NCBI GenBank assembly: GCA_900175165.2 | Contig: FWWN02000673.1 | Coordinates: 1 to 64,000, forward strand | DNA from: Rhizomucor pusillus | Lineage: Eukaryota; Mucoromycota; Mucoromycetes; Mucorales; Lichtheimiaceae | Length of the DNA stretch: 64,000 nt | Direction: 5' to 3' | Shown: positions 21,389 through 34,832 of the stretch, piece after piece | How the letters are laid out: each line of letters opens with the position of its first letter | How positions within the stretch are numbered: the first letter of the stretch is position 1 | Program-made: the position numbers and the translations under genes | Notes under the pieces: model-generated | Database searches by the model: none | Told to the model about the DNA's origin: nothing | Seen by the model: only the letters and a program-made list of their open reading frames with translations

Positions 21389-24300
21389 TTATCGGGACAC
21401 TGCGCTGTCGTTCGCTCTTGACATTTTGACAGCCACCTGGTTGCCATCTTGATCCACTCGAATGTACTTGTCGCCTTCCATGTATCCGCTTCCGCTAGTA
21501 CCCGATTCAGATGATGCACGGCTTGCTGAACGTTCTGGTACATTTTCTAGACGCGTTCCACCTGCACTGCCAGCTGTCCCGTGATCTTTCAAGAACCTAG
21601 AAAGATATGGTCAGTATATACAGTAATGATGGATATTTGGATAACAAACACTCACTTTGATAATTCAACCCATCCTCCACCAACACGCACCATGACGACC
21701 TTGCTAGGCAGGATGCGGCAGTATACTAGACGAGGATGCTCATCGCCAAACCAGTACTTGCCGACCTGGTTCGGCACCATCCGGACTTTCATCTGATACG
21801 GGCTCTCATTGACGATTTTGCCAAGCTGCATATCCAGCTCGTTCTTGGGGTCAGCAACGTACTTGTGCCGGTTGCGAGATGATGATCGCGTAGGTGTTCT
21901 GGAGTTGGCCATCCTGTTCTCGGTTGCCTGCGTAGGTGACTGGAAACTCTGCCGCCTCGCTGTCCTTGTATCGGATACACGTCGTCGCGTTGGAGCCTTT
22001 TTGGGCGATGTCGATCTCGCCATGGCCAATTTTGTAAAGAACTCATGGTCCAGTTGGTTGATACATGTTTGTAACTCGCGTTCCCTCGACGCCGCTTCAG
22101 ATTGCACCTTGGTCCAGTGCTCGAGTGTCCTGTCCAGCTTTTCTGCTACCCGCTCGTGGTCTACAAACTGTTTGCGTGCTTCGGCCTTGGCTGTCTCGAC
22201 AAGCTCACCTACGCGCGGTTCACGCTCCTTGTATCCTGACACTAGACTGCGTAGCAACTGCTGCAAATCGCCCTTGTTGAATCGTCCTTGTACAACGCGC
22301 GCGTTGTGCGGAGCACAGCTCTCGACCAATTTTGACAACTGCGTGATTTGCTCGTCCATCTTGTCGATCATTTCAACAAACAACGCAATGTTGCCTTCAG
22401 CTTCGGCTTCGGCTAACCGCGCTTGCACCAGCTTGCGCAGCTCCTGGACAAGCGCCGTCAGCTCCATACGCTGGCGCCGTATTTTACCGTCCTTATCAGG
22501 CACGCCCGCTAACAGAATATCGACATCCTTGAGCAGTTTCGGTACAAACTGCTGCGTTTCATGCTGGATTTCCTTGAGTTCTTGCTGCTCAACAGAGACA
22601 CTTTTGCCTGATAGCTGCAGTGTATTGACCCGCTTCTTGATCTCGTTGACTTGGCGCATAGCTTCAGTGATTTTGGCGCTAGCGTGCTGCCGCATCTGTG
22701 TTTCGTGCAACTTTTGTCTGGTGTCATCTGCTAGCATCCGGATCCGCGCCCATTCTTTGCGCACATTTTCCTCTCTGCGGTCCACTGATCGAGCTATCGA
22801 TGCAGCACGTGCGCTACCGAGAAGCTCCTTGATCTTGGATTTCGCTTGTGAACCCTGGCCGTAGAAATCTTGCACGTTCTTGTCCATCACGTTGTATCGT
22901 CGCTCAAACTCGGCCAGGTCAGGAAGCAGTGAATTTTTGGTGCGTGCTATCCGGGCACTGCGTGAGAATCTCGACACAGTGGCCTTGAAATCGTTCATGG
23001 ATTGCAGAATATCAAGTTCGCGCTGTGCATGGCGGTACACGGTAGTGAGCGCCGCAATGTAGTCTTCTTCGGCTTGCAACTTGATTGACAGGTCAGAAAT
23101 CGTTTTTGACAACGGTTTGACGAGCCGATCCACTTCAACCTCGTTGCTATGCATCTGCTTCAATTTACATGCCAATTCAAATATCGAACCTTCCTCTGCA
23201 TCGTTCTTGCACCGATCTAGTGTTTGTCGCACACCCGACAGCGCTGATGCGTATGTTTGTACCACGTTTTGTATTACGGACGCTTTCTTTTCTGCAATGT
23301 TTGGGTTGGATGTGGATTGCTGTCTCAGGAAAGATAGTTGGTCTTCACATACGAGTCGTTGTAGCTCAACTTCTTGAACTAGTCTGTTAATCAGCGCTGT
23401 CTTTTCAAGGTCTTGCTTGCGTGACGAAAGCGAGGCGACTAAAGTCGAACACAGCTTGGTCACACGGTCCCACTGCTCATTGAAAGCAGCCGCGTTGACT
23501 TCATCGTTGCTATCCACAGGCCGGATATCCTCCAAATCTCGACGAAGATTGTTGAGACGTTTTTCCATTGAATGCAGTGCGTGTGATTCACTGTCGCTTG
23601 ATCGGCTGAGAGATCGGCTCATGCTGCTGCTTCCAGTAGAATGATTCGTGCTGTGATGCCGTACAATATCGTGCTGAAGAGTGATGAATGCTTGATGTAG
23701 TTTCTCGAGCGCATCGTATCGTTCGATCCATTTGTTTGTTCTGGACACCAGCAGCGATAGTTTTCGCTTTTGTTCCTGAACACGCTGCCATTGCTCTTGC
23801 ACTTGTGAGTGGATCTTTTCGACTTGTTCGTTCGTTCCACCCTGCGCTTGCAAAAAGCTATAGTATCCGCACACATCCTCGTACGCATCCTTGCAGTCAG
23901 TTAGACAATGTTGCACCTCCTTGTGTACAGCTACAAGTGTCTTCTTTTGTGCCACACGGTTGTCTCGAGCCACAACTGCAAACTGTTCACATGTCTTTTC
24001 AATTGATTCGGAAACTTGATCCATCATCGACTGAGCAGTCGCTACATTGTCGCTGTATGTCTTGCAGAGTCGGTTGACGTTGACGGTATCGTAAAGATTC
24101 GTTAGCTTGGCTCGGATATTTAATATTTTGTCTCCTGCAGCGTCAAGATCAGTGATCGACGCCTCCACTGTCTTGCCAAGTAGTAGGCTCGAATCATCAT
24201 CGTCGCTCTTGTTATTTCTGGCAAAGTCGCTTTGCAGCAGAGTTTGATACTCGTTCTTGTCAAGTTTATCGATTTGTTTTTGCCACTGCGTAATATCTTC

Positions 24301-27300
24301 ATCGACAAGTGTTGACAGGTCAGCGTTTTCAATATCGCTCAAAAGCTGATCGAGGGATTGAGATAGCTTGCTCGCTTTGTGTGCTGTTTCTGTTGGTGCC
24401 AAAAGCTCGTTCAACGATCCGACAGTCTGCTTTGTATCTTCAATCAACGTATGCCAAGCATCGCTTGTTTGTGTATGGGAATCCGTGATCTCATCCAATT
24501 CATGAATCAAGGATGCTTCGTCTTGAATTTCGGATGCTTCAAATGTAGCAACACAGCGTTCAAACATCTTGTCCAGCAATGTGAACGAGTTCTCGTTGGC
24601 AGCGAGTGCTCTTTCAATGCCACGAGTCACACCGACCGCGTGCTGCAGTTCCTGCATACCCAGTGCGCGAGTACTTGCTGCTTTGACAAGTTGACTGTAT
24701 GTCTCTATCACGTGTTTGCGGTTAGCTATCCATTCATCGCAGGCTTCGGCGTGCTGCTTGTACTGCTGCAACTGCAATTGGAGGCGGGAAATATTTTCTT
24801 TTGATTCCAAGGAACGCTCCAGTGCGCTCGCCATCTTGCGCAATCGGTCCGTGCGCGTTGCCACCGTGTCGCGTATCACTTCATTCATCGACTCGGCTTG
24901 AATGCGCTCTTGGCTCGTGACATCGGATGAAGATCGCACGGGATAAACGATGCTGGCTGCTAACTGCTCGCAAAATTCATTCACTTCTTTGCGATACTGC
25001 TCAACGCGCTCGACACTCTTCTTGTCATTTATAAGTTCGTCGCTGATCACTTCCGCTGCTTGCTCCAGCTCTGCTGCTCGATTCATAAGTTCAGACATTT
25101 GGCAATGCTGGTTTACAATTTGGTCCACAAAGGTTAGCAGGCTGCTGGCGTTTGCATTGGCTGCTTGTAGTTCTTGCACGGTATTCCGCGCCGATTCTGG
25201 TACGATCAAATTGTACGAAGCATCTTGCAGCGCATGAGCTGATTTAACAAGAGTGTCCCAGGCGCCTTGAAGCTCTGTACATTCTCGCTGCAAAGTTTGA
25301 TATTTGGATGTCAATTCACATAAGTGGGCACGCAACGTATCTTGCTTGATGTCTGCATTGCATCTCCAGTATGCTTCGTCTCGCACAAATTGATCCGCGT
25401 GCTTTTTCTGTTCAGAGAATCGGTTCAATGTTGCCTGCGCCGAGTCTTCCCAATCCAATCGTTTCAAAACCAAGCTGATCTCATCACGTCGTGTTGCCAA
25501 GTTATCTTCCAGGCGCCGTCGCTGATGCTGCAGAGAATCCATGCGAGCATCCAAACCGATATCAGTTTGATGACATTGTTCGAGACGTTGGTTGAGGTCG
25601 CGGGATACTCGATCAATATCGGCCATTTCCTTGTTGGAAAATTGCTTTAAGGCCAAAGCAATTTCATCCAAGTCTTGCTGCCACGAGGTTACTTGCTCCC
25701 TGATATTCGTAGCTTGACCATCCGTAGTATCCTTTTGCTTCGTGATTTGACGCAAATCTCCATTCAGGCATTTCAATTGCTCCGTGCCCCGTTGATGCAA
25801 TTCTTGCCACTCGATCCGTTTGCGTGCAGCCTCCAAAGCCAACAGCTGTTCATTTACAAGTGACTGGAGTCGATCGAGCTCGCTCGTGGCTTCAGCTAGA
25901 CGATCCTCGGTCTCGGACATTTCAAGGGTAGGCATCGTACATAGCTGTGCAATGTTGTCCTGCAATTCAACAATGTTGCTTTGCTCGAATTCTGCTATCT
26001 CTTGCTGCAACTTTCGGATATCATCTGTCTTTTCATCGATGTTTGTCTCTGCCAGCGGGTCAACAGCATTTTGTCGAATATGTTCGATTCGACTTTCCAC
26101 CCAGCTTCGAAGCTCGGATATTTCCACATCGTACTGCTCAATGAGCCGCTTCATCTTATTAGAGCTCTGCTGCGCACCGTACAGTTCTTGGATAGATCGC
26201 TTCAACCGCTCAAGCTCGTCGCGCTTCGATTCCAACAGAGTGTTGATCTGGTCCTGTACCCGTGCATGGTACTCGGCAGGTTCAATTGCATCAAAGTCCC
26301 ACTGCAGTCGCTCGCCAAAACCTGTCGGTTCCATTGGAGAGAAGGTTTTTGTTCCGAAAAGAGTTCTTGCTTCTGACTGGAATCCTGACACTCGTTCAGT
26401 CGCGTTTTCAAGCGTCTCGTTGCGTCTCGATGCCTTTTCCAGTTCGTCTCTCAAAACTTTTCCAGATGTCACAATTTGATCGAATAGCACCATGTATGAC
26501 TCGACGCTGCTGCGTTGCTGCAATGCATCCGATGCATACTGGACCAATTTCTTGAGTTCACCGTGCTTCTCCTCCAAGTCTGTGATCTTTAACAAGAGAG
26601 TATCGTCCATGTTGTTTTCGCGCAAAGCGTTGAATGCTGTCTTGACTCGTGCCAATTCTTGTTCGTCAATACTAGTTATCTTATCTTCAAGCAAGTGAAG
26701 AGTGTGCAGACGATCGTCCTTTGACGTGGAAGAACCTGGTTGTTCTTTGCTTGGATCATACATTGCTGTTGTGACAACAAATTCCCAGATAGCATGTGCC
26801 GTATCGCTAATGACATTATTGGCTGTTTCCCAGTGTGTCACTAGCTCTGCACCTTTTCTCCATTCAATCAAACCATCTTTGCGTTTGGACATGGCATCAC
26901 ACAGTTGCTGATATCCTTTTTCAAGATCTTCCACGGCAGCGATAAGCATCGGTCTGTCAATCACCACGGCGTTTGTCGCATCAATCTCGTCCTCGAGAGC
27001 CTGTACTCTTTGCAGCAGTTTGTTGTAGTCGCCGTTTTCCATCTGATGAATTCTCGCCACCATGCCCTCCAATTCGCTCTCAAGCCGTTCAAGCTCATCC
27101 ATGTTCGGCTCTTCCTCCATCAATGTTTCCATATCAAAAGGAAGTGGCTCCAACAGATTATTTGCGCGTTCATCGAACCACGCCGTCATCCTCACCATAT
27201 CTTCATACGTAAGCCTGGCTCGTTCCTGCAATGACATGCTTTCACGATGTCCAACCAACAGTTCCTCGAGCTCCTCGGTAAGCACTGCCAACGCCATTCC

Positions 27301-30300
27301 ATAGTCTTGGATACTCTGATGAATCGCTGCGTTCGCCTTTTCGTTCTCTTGCCGATCCTTTTCAAATTTATCAGTCTCGGGCACATCTTGCGGATAGAAC
27401 ACTTTTTGGGCAACCACTTCAGTGACGAGATACGCAGACTGATCCTTGAAATTTTGCACCTGTTCACCAAACGCTGCATCTTGCTTTTCATCAGCGTTGT
27501 CAGTAGATGATCCTTCAGCTACTTGTTGCATTTGCTTGCGCAGACGCTCTCCTTCTCTTTGCAGTCTACTGAACTGACTATCGACTTCAGCTACAGCGAG
27601 GTATTGCTCCACGGTGCGTCGGCAAAATGCTACACGTTTCATCAAATCTTCAAACGATTTCTCGAATGCTGACTGTCGCTGCTCCAGATTGTCTGGCAAA
27701 CTTTCGCCGTGAAGGTCTTCCAGCTCCTGGTATGCATCAAGCACCTGCGCATACGTGCCTTGATCGTACTCTGCAACGCGTGTCTCAAGACCGACGAGCA
27801 TCTGAATAATGCTTTCTGCTTGTGATTCCTTTGGCTGACATCGAGCGTCGCTGTAAAAAAATGCATCCACTTCATTGCTCAAGTTGGATATCCACTCGGA
27901 CGCTTCGCAAAATAGCTCTTGCCATTTACCACGAAGCGATATCATGTCCACCTTTTGAGTGCGTAGCTGCATAAGCTGTTTGAGAGTGCTCAGCATATTG
28001 AGTGTCTCAAGCGTAATCTCAATTGTGGAGGTATCAGCAGGGCTCAGCTTGTCAGAGCGGTCGACAGCCGTGAGCTTCTTGACGTGTGCGCGCAAACGTG
28101 CCATGTCGTCCGTATCGAAACGGTCCACCTCTCGCTTCAGTAGGTCGTGTTCCTTGTGTAATTTTGCAATCACAGCCTTGTCAATGGTGAGATCAGCTGT
28201 GAGCGGATCAACCATCTTTTCCTTGTCTTCTTCTCGGTCATTGATAATTCTAATGCGTGCTTCGATCCAGTTACGTATCCGCTCAGCTTCAATGAACCAC
28301 ACTCTAACTTGATCGACCCAGTCGCGGACAAGCTTGTAGCGCTCTTGCACATGATGCTCTCGAGCTTCAAATCCATCCTTGTGCACAGGATCTTCAAATA
28401 AATCATAGTACTCTTCCTTGATACCGTGGATTTTTGTTCGCACTGCAGCTACTCGGTTTTCTAGATCCTGGATAGCATCGTCGGTGACCGCCTTTTGTTG
28501 ACTGCTACTGCTGCTGTCCATTGTCTCTTGCACCGCCATCAGTTCCTTTTCGACACGGTTCATTATATCAGCAAATGCCATGCCACGCTTGAATAGGTTG
28601 CACTTCTTCTTGGTCTTCCGTGCAAATTCCTCCAAGCGGTCGTATCGTGTCTGGATTGCTCCATGCCGGTGCGTGATCGCTTGCCGTACGCTCGGTGATA
28701 GTTCTCGGACAAAGGCACGGAATGTCTTCCACTCGTTTGCATCGAACGATTGTACCTGAGCGACTGCATCCGCCAACGCCGATTCAAAGCTCGCCAAATT
28801 TTCAGGAGTTCCATCTAGTGGATGTATTTCCTTATCTCCATCAGAATACTTTGGCGGCACCGCAGCGAGTGTCTCGACAAGTGTACTCATTGCCTTTTCT
28901 ACAACCGTTGCTCTCTTTTCGTAAACAGCTACTGCCTCTTCAGTGTCGACGAGTTCAGACTCGAGTTTAATGAGATCAGACTTTGTACTGCGTAATAGAT
29001 CTTCAAATTCCTTCCATTCCTTGACCAGCGATTGATATAATTTAGTGATCTGACTGCGCTGAAGATCAGTCAGTCGGATAAGGGTATCGTCAGCTGATTC
29101 AGGCGAGGACGTGAGGGTATCGTGAGCTGTTTTTGCAGTATCGAGATGGTCCGCTTCAACAGACATCTGCTCTTCGATAATTTCAAGCGCATCAACGTAT
29201 TCCGTCAAGGATGAAGAGCCAGTAAACTCCTCGGGTATCTCGTCGATCGTACGTGTGTTCGTTTTGATGAAGGAGGTGACTGTGTCGTGTATCGCAAGAA
29301 GCTCATCTAGGACTGGATGGACGCCCCGCGGCAAGTGTCCTGTAAGTTGCTTCATTAGGCGGCTGTTCAGATCAGCCTTGATGCGCGCTTTGTCTTCCTC
29401 TGCGAGCGTCGATTCTCGCTGATGAAGCATCAATTTTCGCCTAGTTCGTCTTGCAGAGGGAATCGGTACTGGAACGGGCGCTTCCAAAGGTGCTTTCGAA
29501 GTTGCTGTAGCAGCTGTTGTTGGAGCATCAATGGGTTTGACGGGGCTCTTAATTTCTTCGCTGCCGTTTGTGATCTCAGATATTGGATCAGCTATCACTG
29601 CTTCTTCGCTGTCTTCTTGAGCTGGAACTGGAGAGTCGCATATCCGAGGTGGGTCCTCCTCGTGTTGGATTTCTTCATCTTTACACCCTACTGCCATCGC
29701 TATAGCTGCTCGTCGCTTCATCGTCTTGCCGTATCTAGCGGTGCTATCTTCCTCCTTCTGCGCTTTGGACATGACCTTGTAGTATTCGGCAACATACATC
29801 ATAACACTAGGTTCGTAGGGGTATTCGACATCGACCAGATCTTCTGGATCGAGAAAGCTTGGTATATTCAATTGCGTGAGTGCTACGTCGAATGCAAGTG
29901 TCAAGAGCTCCCGCCAAGTCTGCTTTTCTGACAAGTCACATTTAATACGGGTAGTCAACATATCGGGTATCAGAGCTGGATCGTGTCGGTGGAGTAGCAA
30001 GCAGAACGCAAGGCCTGTTCGCCATGATCTTGAAAAATCTTGTACAGACGGGATAATACTAGCTGCTATGTAGTCTTCGAGTTGTATCCGTACCCAGTAC
30101 AATAACGCCACTTTTGCTTCGCCGGCGCCAGAGGAGCCGCCACCGCTGTGACCCTTGTCTGAAGATGCTACACTTGGCCGTCGCACCATCGCAACAGACT
30201 GCGGTCGAGGAGTTGCCGGTATATTGCTGCTTGTAGTACTATGTGCATCCGATACAGATGATGCGACGGAAGCATCGTCCTTGTGTTCTCTTTCAGATAG

Positions 30301-31010
30301 CATCTATATACACATTTTTTGTGTCATTCGACGTCACATTGCATATATTGAGCTGCTGCATCCCATTATTTAATAAAACATACCGAAAGTGATGCCATAT
30401 AATCCTCGCCATGTTCTGCCAGTATGGTCTGTATCTGATACTTGAGCATGATGAAGAATATAAGGGCCAGAGTCTTCTTGATGTCGCCGTTTACAATGGC
30501 TTCATTTCCGATATCAGGCAGTGTTTCGGATGCTCCCAACTGCTTTTCCAAAAACTCGAGTGCCTGGGCGACGTTCGAGAGCTGATGGATACGCATGTTC
30601 ATCTTTTCTGGTTTCGGTGCCGGTAGCCCTGAAACAACCGACAGCAGTTTCAGCAGCCTCTTGCCATCCTTCAAGTCCGTCTCTATCCGCTCAATGTGGT
30701 CGCCGACGACAGCCAGCTGTGCATTTATCCAGCGCGTGAGTGTTCTCTTTTGTACTTCTTGGTAATCTGAACCTAGGTTGCGGACAATGTCGTCGCCTGA
30801 CAGAAACATGTCTGCATTGCTGGATCCGATTGTGTTTTGTCTCGCCCGCTGCTTCACTGTTCGTATGGTCGGGGCGGCACCGTCTCGGTAGAAGGAGGGG
30901 CCTCCTCCTCTTTTCAGGGAGGCTGCAGCTGCTGCTACTCCTGCTGTTACCGATGGAGGAGGTGTAGAAGGAGTGGGTGATGTAGCGGCTGACGAAGAAC
31001 TGCTGTTCAT
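21389..31010 (-). CDS. Spectraplakin-like giant: tandem CH, spectrin-like rod, GAS2 domain
   Basis: Three exons: 31010-30384, 30303-21656 and 21596-21389. They sum to 9483 nt, in frame, 3160 residues, and both introns are GT-AG. CH1 (about 84-200) reads RTLTRWINAQLAVVGDHI and IHQLSNVAQALEFL. CH2 (about 270-380) reads VALLYWVRIQLEDY and WRTGLAFCLLLHRHDP. Together they form an alpha-actinin-type actin-binding unit with a disordered linker. From about 590 to 2950 the protein is almost all alpha-helical, with recurring Trp-centred helices (KWQELFCEASEWI, ACDEWIANRKHVIE, EISELRSWVESRIEHI) typical of spectrin-like repeats. A basic Ser/Arg linker (SPKKAPTRRRVSDTR) leads into a GAS2/GAR microtubule-binding domain at about 3020-3100 (YWFGDEHPRLVYCRILPSKV, VRVGGGWVELSKFL). 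No EF-hands are visible before GAS2. The expected role is to cross-link actin and microtubules. Confidence 0.92.
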
Positions 31011-32508
31011 TATGCTGTGTCGAGATTCATACGTGACGCTAGTAAAGGTCTGAGTAATCGGTTGTGAAAAGTAAGGCACAGGTAGTTACCTAGCGGGCCG
31101 AAGCTTTAGAGTTGAAAAAGCTAAAGAAGAAAAAAATGCGCAAGGATTAAAGCCGGTTGTCTGCTGGATATCTGCTGCTGCTGCTGCCTGCTGCTTCTGC
31201 TGCACGACCGAAATTGCAGCAAATTGCCCTCAGATACCACGCACAAGGAAATAGTAGTTCTCAACTTTGACAGTTCATTTCCAAATCCCCAAAATATATC
31301 CACCACCCATTGCAATCATGCCTGGAAAGGGGTTAATGGAAACACTGATATGTGCCTCTGTCAGCTATGCGACTACGTGCATAAACTAATCGTCTCGCTT
31401 TTATCGAATTCCGGTTCGAGAACTTTATTCGGTGCACATCCTTCGCCGAGTTAATGCATAGACATTGCCACATGTAGGAAAAGCACAAATTGCTCAACAT
31501 CAACTTTATTCCTTTTCTGATGATCATTACCGTGAACTTTCAAAGTACAGAAAAATGAAATTGCACGATGCGGATTATGTCAACTCAAGCATAGGTCGAT
31601 CAATGCGGATGTGCATCGGATGCCCGGGCGGAGCATAGAGTAGAATGTGTGACAACAAGTAGCACAAGCGTGCGCGGCACGTTCAGTGCAAATATCATTG
31701 AATATGCTATCCTCGTGAATCTCCAAAAACCATTAACTACGTTTATTACATTCAAGCTCAACAACGCGTGGTATTTATTATCCTGCCCAGAAAGCGTTGT
31801 TGTATTGCAAGGATGATAATGCGTATGATCGGATCATTTCTTGGTGCTTGCTGTGGATCCCAGCGAATCTTGAGGAACAGCTTGGATGGGAAAAGCCATG
31901 CTGACTATGATAAGGAGCAGAGCTAATGCCAAAGGGATGATTGAAGCAGGCTTGTTGGTACCAAACGGGGACATCTTGAGAGGAAAGAAAGGCAAGGAGA
32001 GTAGGATATGCAATGTCTCGACTACAACATCTCGCTGTGCTCGTCTGAGCCACGTTAGTGCTACAGTGGGCCGGTATTGCTGTGCGCATCTGGAGAAGAT
32101 CAAGCAGTTCTGTTTATTGCATGACAACAACTTATTGAAAGTGATCAATGGATATGTCTCTTTTAGAATTGTTGACTGGCAGTTTATTGGCAAAATACAT
32201 TTCAATCTATAGTTGCCATTGGAGTGCTTAGCAAAATAAATCGCACCTATTACCCGTTTTTATCAAACTTGATGACACTGATAAATGCAATAATTCAAGA
32301 GATATGGGCACATGTAAATGATGGCGAAGTGTAGCTGATGGTATATATATTTTCAAATCTCACATTGAGCAAATACAGTTATTGCGTGATGCAAATTGGT
32401 ATTTGGAGTAATAAGGCGGATATTCAACAAGCATTATTTACTAAGCGTTTTCAAGATTCTGTTATGCATCTGCGAATGGGCAATACCTATCGCTCACTCC
32501 GCTTTCGG
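31011..32508 (-). other. Intergenic region holding one small membrane ORF
   Basis: The left part is the 5' leader and promoter of the giant rod gene, with CTG/CTGCTG runs near 31160-31200. Apart from the 46-codon frame at 31834-31974 nothing is supported. The remaining frames are short and overlap on both strands. Confidence 0.4.
31834..31974 (-). CDS. Possible 46-residue single-pass membrane protein
   Basis: The ATG at 31974 opens a 46-codon frame, MSPFGTNKPASIIPLALALL and onwards. It has a polar N-terminus, one hydrophobic segment of about 20 residues (positions 12-32) and a polar C-terminus ending in TKK. Small proteins of this form are common in the ER and mitochondria, but I cannot name a family. 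The frame continues open upstream with no good start, and it has no splice evidence, so it may be chance. The ordered polar-hydrophobic-polar layout is the only support. Confidence 0.3.
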   Translation of the reverse strand: MSPFGTNKPASIIPLALALLLIIVSMAFPIQAVPQDSLGSTASTKK

Positions 32509-33490
32509 TTATCCTACCTTCGTATCCATGGCATCGTCACTTTTGGGTGTGGATGGAGTAGCCTCTGCTGTCGCTGGGGATTGTCCTAAATATTTCTTTT
32601 GAACCTGAGCCTTAAAATTTTGGTGTAGAAACCAGTTGGATGCCCAGTGGTTTTGACAAAGCTCCAAGCGTATGCCCAAATCAGCGTATCTCCGTTCCAA
32701 CTCGAGTGATTTTTCTTTCCTCTTTTCTTCCGATATCGCTCCAACGCAGACGATCATTCGTGTCTCCATGCTCGTTGCGTATATCCTGACAGATATCGTG
32801 GATGTGATTTGTCATATCGCTTAGCGCTACTTTTAAATCTCTACCAAGGAATTCGTTTTTGATCCATCTTCTCATCTTGTTTACCGTGATCGGATCGTTT
32901 TTAATCAAATCCTTGCCAATGGTTTCAGGCGCGACGGTGCCTTTTGAGGCTTCCGTCGTCGGGACTTGGGAAGCGACCTTGGGTGGTCGAGGATGTGGAG
33001 TCGAAGACGAAGTATCACTTGTACTCGAACTCTGGGATACGGAAGACGCGGGAGAGAAACCTGCATTTACAGTAGACGACGGTAACCGAGTATTATATGT
33101 TGACGCTGATGGAGCTGACGATGTTGTCAATGGTTTATCCAATGCTGTCGTCGCGTTCAAACCAGAGAATTGCACCTCACGCTCCATCTAAAAAGCCGCA
33201 CTCTTGAAAAGGTTACGCGCGAGGAAACGTATATTATCCATGCTTTCAATCGAATATACAATATGCTGCACCGTTTTGTCGTCGTACTCTTCGTGCCTGT
33301 TTTCGGGGATATAGCATTTGAATTCTTGAAAGGTCTCAAGACGCCTAGAACGACCATTGTCGTTTCAAAGACGGCTTCCTCGAGCTTCCTGTAGTTATCT
33401 AAGGCTGGATAGTCGTGGTTTTGTAAGGTAATAGCAGTGGATAAAAGCAAACGATAGAAGCATACCGTCTTGATTTATGTTCATCTTCAT
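32509..33490 (-). pseudogene. HWAA-family copy 1, broken by stop and frameshifts
   Basis: This copy is collinear with the intact copy at 33885-34832. A short first exon near 33490-33472 (MKMNINQD then GTATGC) resembles the tiny first exon of copy 2. The body shows RKLEEAVFETTMVVL, a frame change, QHIVYSIESMDNIRFL, then an in-frame TAG just before MEREVQFSGLN. A disordered Ser/Pro/Thr stretch follows, then the conserved module MRRWIKNEFLGRDLKVAL and HIHDICQDIRNEHG. A one-base shift in WSDI (near 32765) leads into LELERRYADLGIRLELC and NHWASNWFLHQNFKAQ. Three separate lesions make this a pseudogene. The family's function is unknown. Confidence 0.65.
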
Positions 33491-33884
33491 ATCAATTTAT
33501 GCTGGATGGCGAGGGGAAAGAAAGAGACCAGTTCGACGATCATAGAATTTGAATGATTCAATCACCGAGAACTCCGCAGCACGAGTGCGACCCAACAAAA
33601 CATGTTCGTACCATTGTGATCTACGAACTATCTTACTCAGTGACGCAAAACAGTGAAATATACAGACATCTCAAGGCAAGAAGGAATGTAAGTTTTTGTA
33701 GTGGCTATCCAGGGTAAACTAACAAATACCGTACAATAATTCACGTCATGTCAAAATTCACCGATGTGTTAATATGAATGTCTTCTCGTCATTATGATAA
33801 ATTGAACTTGGTAAATAACAGGATATTGCCAGCTCATTCGTAAACTATGCTGTCCATGTGCGAGAATATCTCATGATTGCGCTT

Positions 33885-34832
33885 TCAGCCATCCGGTTCT
33901 GCATCCATCATATCATGGTCATCGTCGGCACCTGAATCTGCCGTCGCTGCTGCTGTTGATGGCTGTGCCTCCGTTTCTTTGTTCTTTGTCTTATTCTAAT
34001 AGAACCGCGCACGATTAGGCACCTATGTGATTGAAGACAACAGGTAATTAAGCTTACATAATGATCTGCGTTAAACTTTTGATATAGAAGCCATTTTGCC
34101 GCCCAGTGATCTTTGGCCCATTCCAAATGTAAGCCGTCAGCAGCGCATCTGTTTTCTAGGTCTAGGATCATAGACTTTCGACGTCTTTCCTCCAAATCAC
34201 CCCAAGTCATATTATATCCGGGGTCCAGGTTTCGGCGTTCTTGCTGGCAGATTTCCTTGATATGATCTTTCATGCGCTTTATCAGTATAGCGGCATGTCT
34301 TGTATCTCCATTATAAAAGACATTTGTGATCCAATCCTTTAAATCACCCATCTTGAGAGCACCTTTATGGATACGTTGGAGTTCTGGAGAGGTTGTCGAA
34401 TATCCTGTTGAGGATGCAGGTGGAGGTGGAGACCGAGGACCCTGGGAAGTTGAAGTCGAGGAGGGAGACGTAGGCGTTGGGACTGGCGGTGTAGATGATC
34501 GTGTTCTCGTATCGTTATCGTGGGTTTGGTCGTCATGCATTTCAGTATCCATTCTATCAAATGTAGATTGTTCCTTGGATTTCACGTAACCCAAGATTTC
34601 TTCTAAGTTTTCAAAACCTAGATTGCGCAGTGTCTTTACACTTTTGATGTAATTATTGATGGCGTCGTCGTCATCTCTAATGTAGGGTGCGAGTGTTTGA
34701 AGATCGCTGATCGCCCCTGTGATCTGGCTCTGCAGCGTTATCAAGGCATGGTACAATTCTTTGTTACTATTAACTATGAAATGATATTTGTAAGTGATAT
34801 GATTGTATAATCTGAAGGTATATACTTGTCAT
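33885..34832 (-). CDS. HWAA-family copy 2, intact, unknown function
   Basis: Exons 34832-34826 (seven bases, ATG plus), 34773-34058 and 33995-33885 sum to 834 nt, in frame, 277 residues. The N-terminal 70 residues are helical (ALITLQSQITGAISDLQTL, NLEEILGYVKSKEQ). A disordered Thr/Ser/Pro linker follows (about 80-135). Then comes the module shared by all four copies: LKDWITNVFYNGDTRHAAI, HIKEICQQERRNLDPGYN, TWGDLEERRRKSMI and LENRCAADGLHLEWAKDHWA, ending WLLYQKFNADHY. A short acidic tail is encoded by the last exon. The module looks like a compact all-helical domain with invariant Trp, Asp and His. I do not recognise a known family; a DNA- or protein-binding role is possible but unsupported. 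It is the only copy here with an unbroken frame. Confidence 0.65.

Noticed and set aside
21809..22864. Long plus-strand frame of about 350 codons inside the giant rod gene
   Set aside because: It is antisense to continuous coiled-coil coding sequence; its Ser/Cys/Arg-rich content is what Glu/Lys/Leu codons give when read backwards. Many similar antisense frames lie across 22-30 kb.
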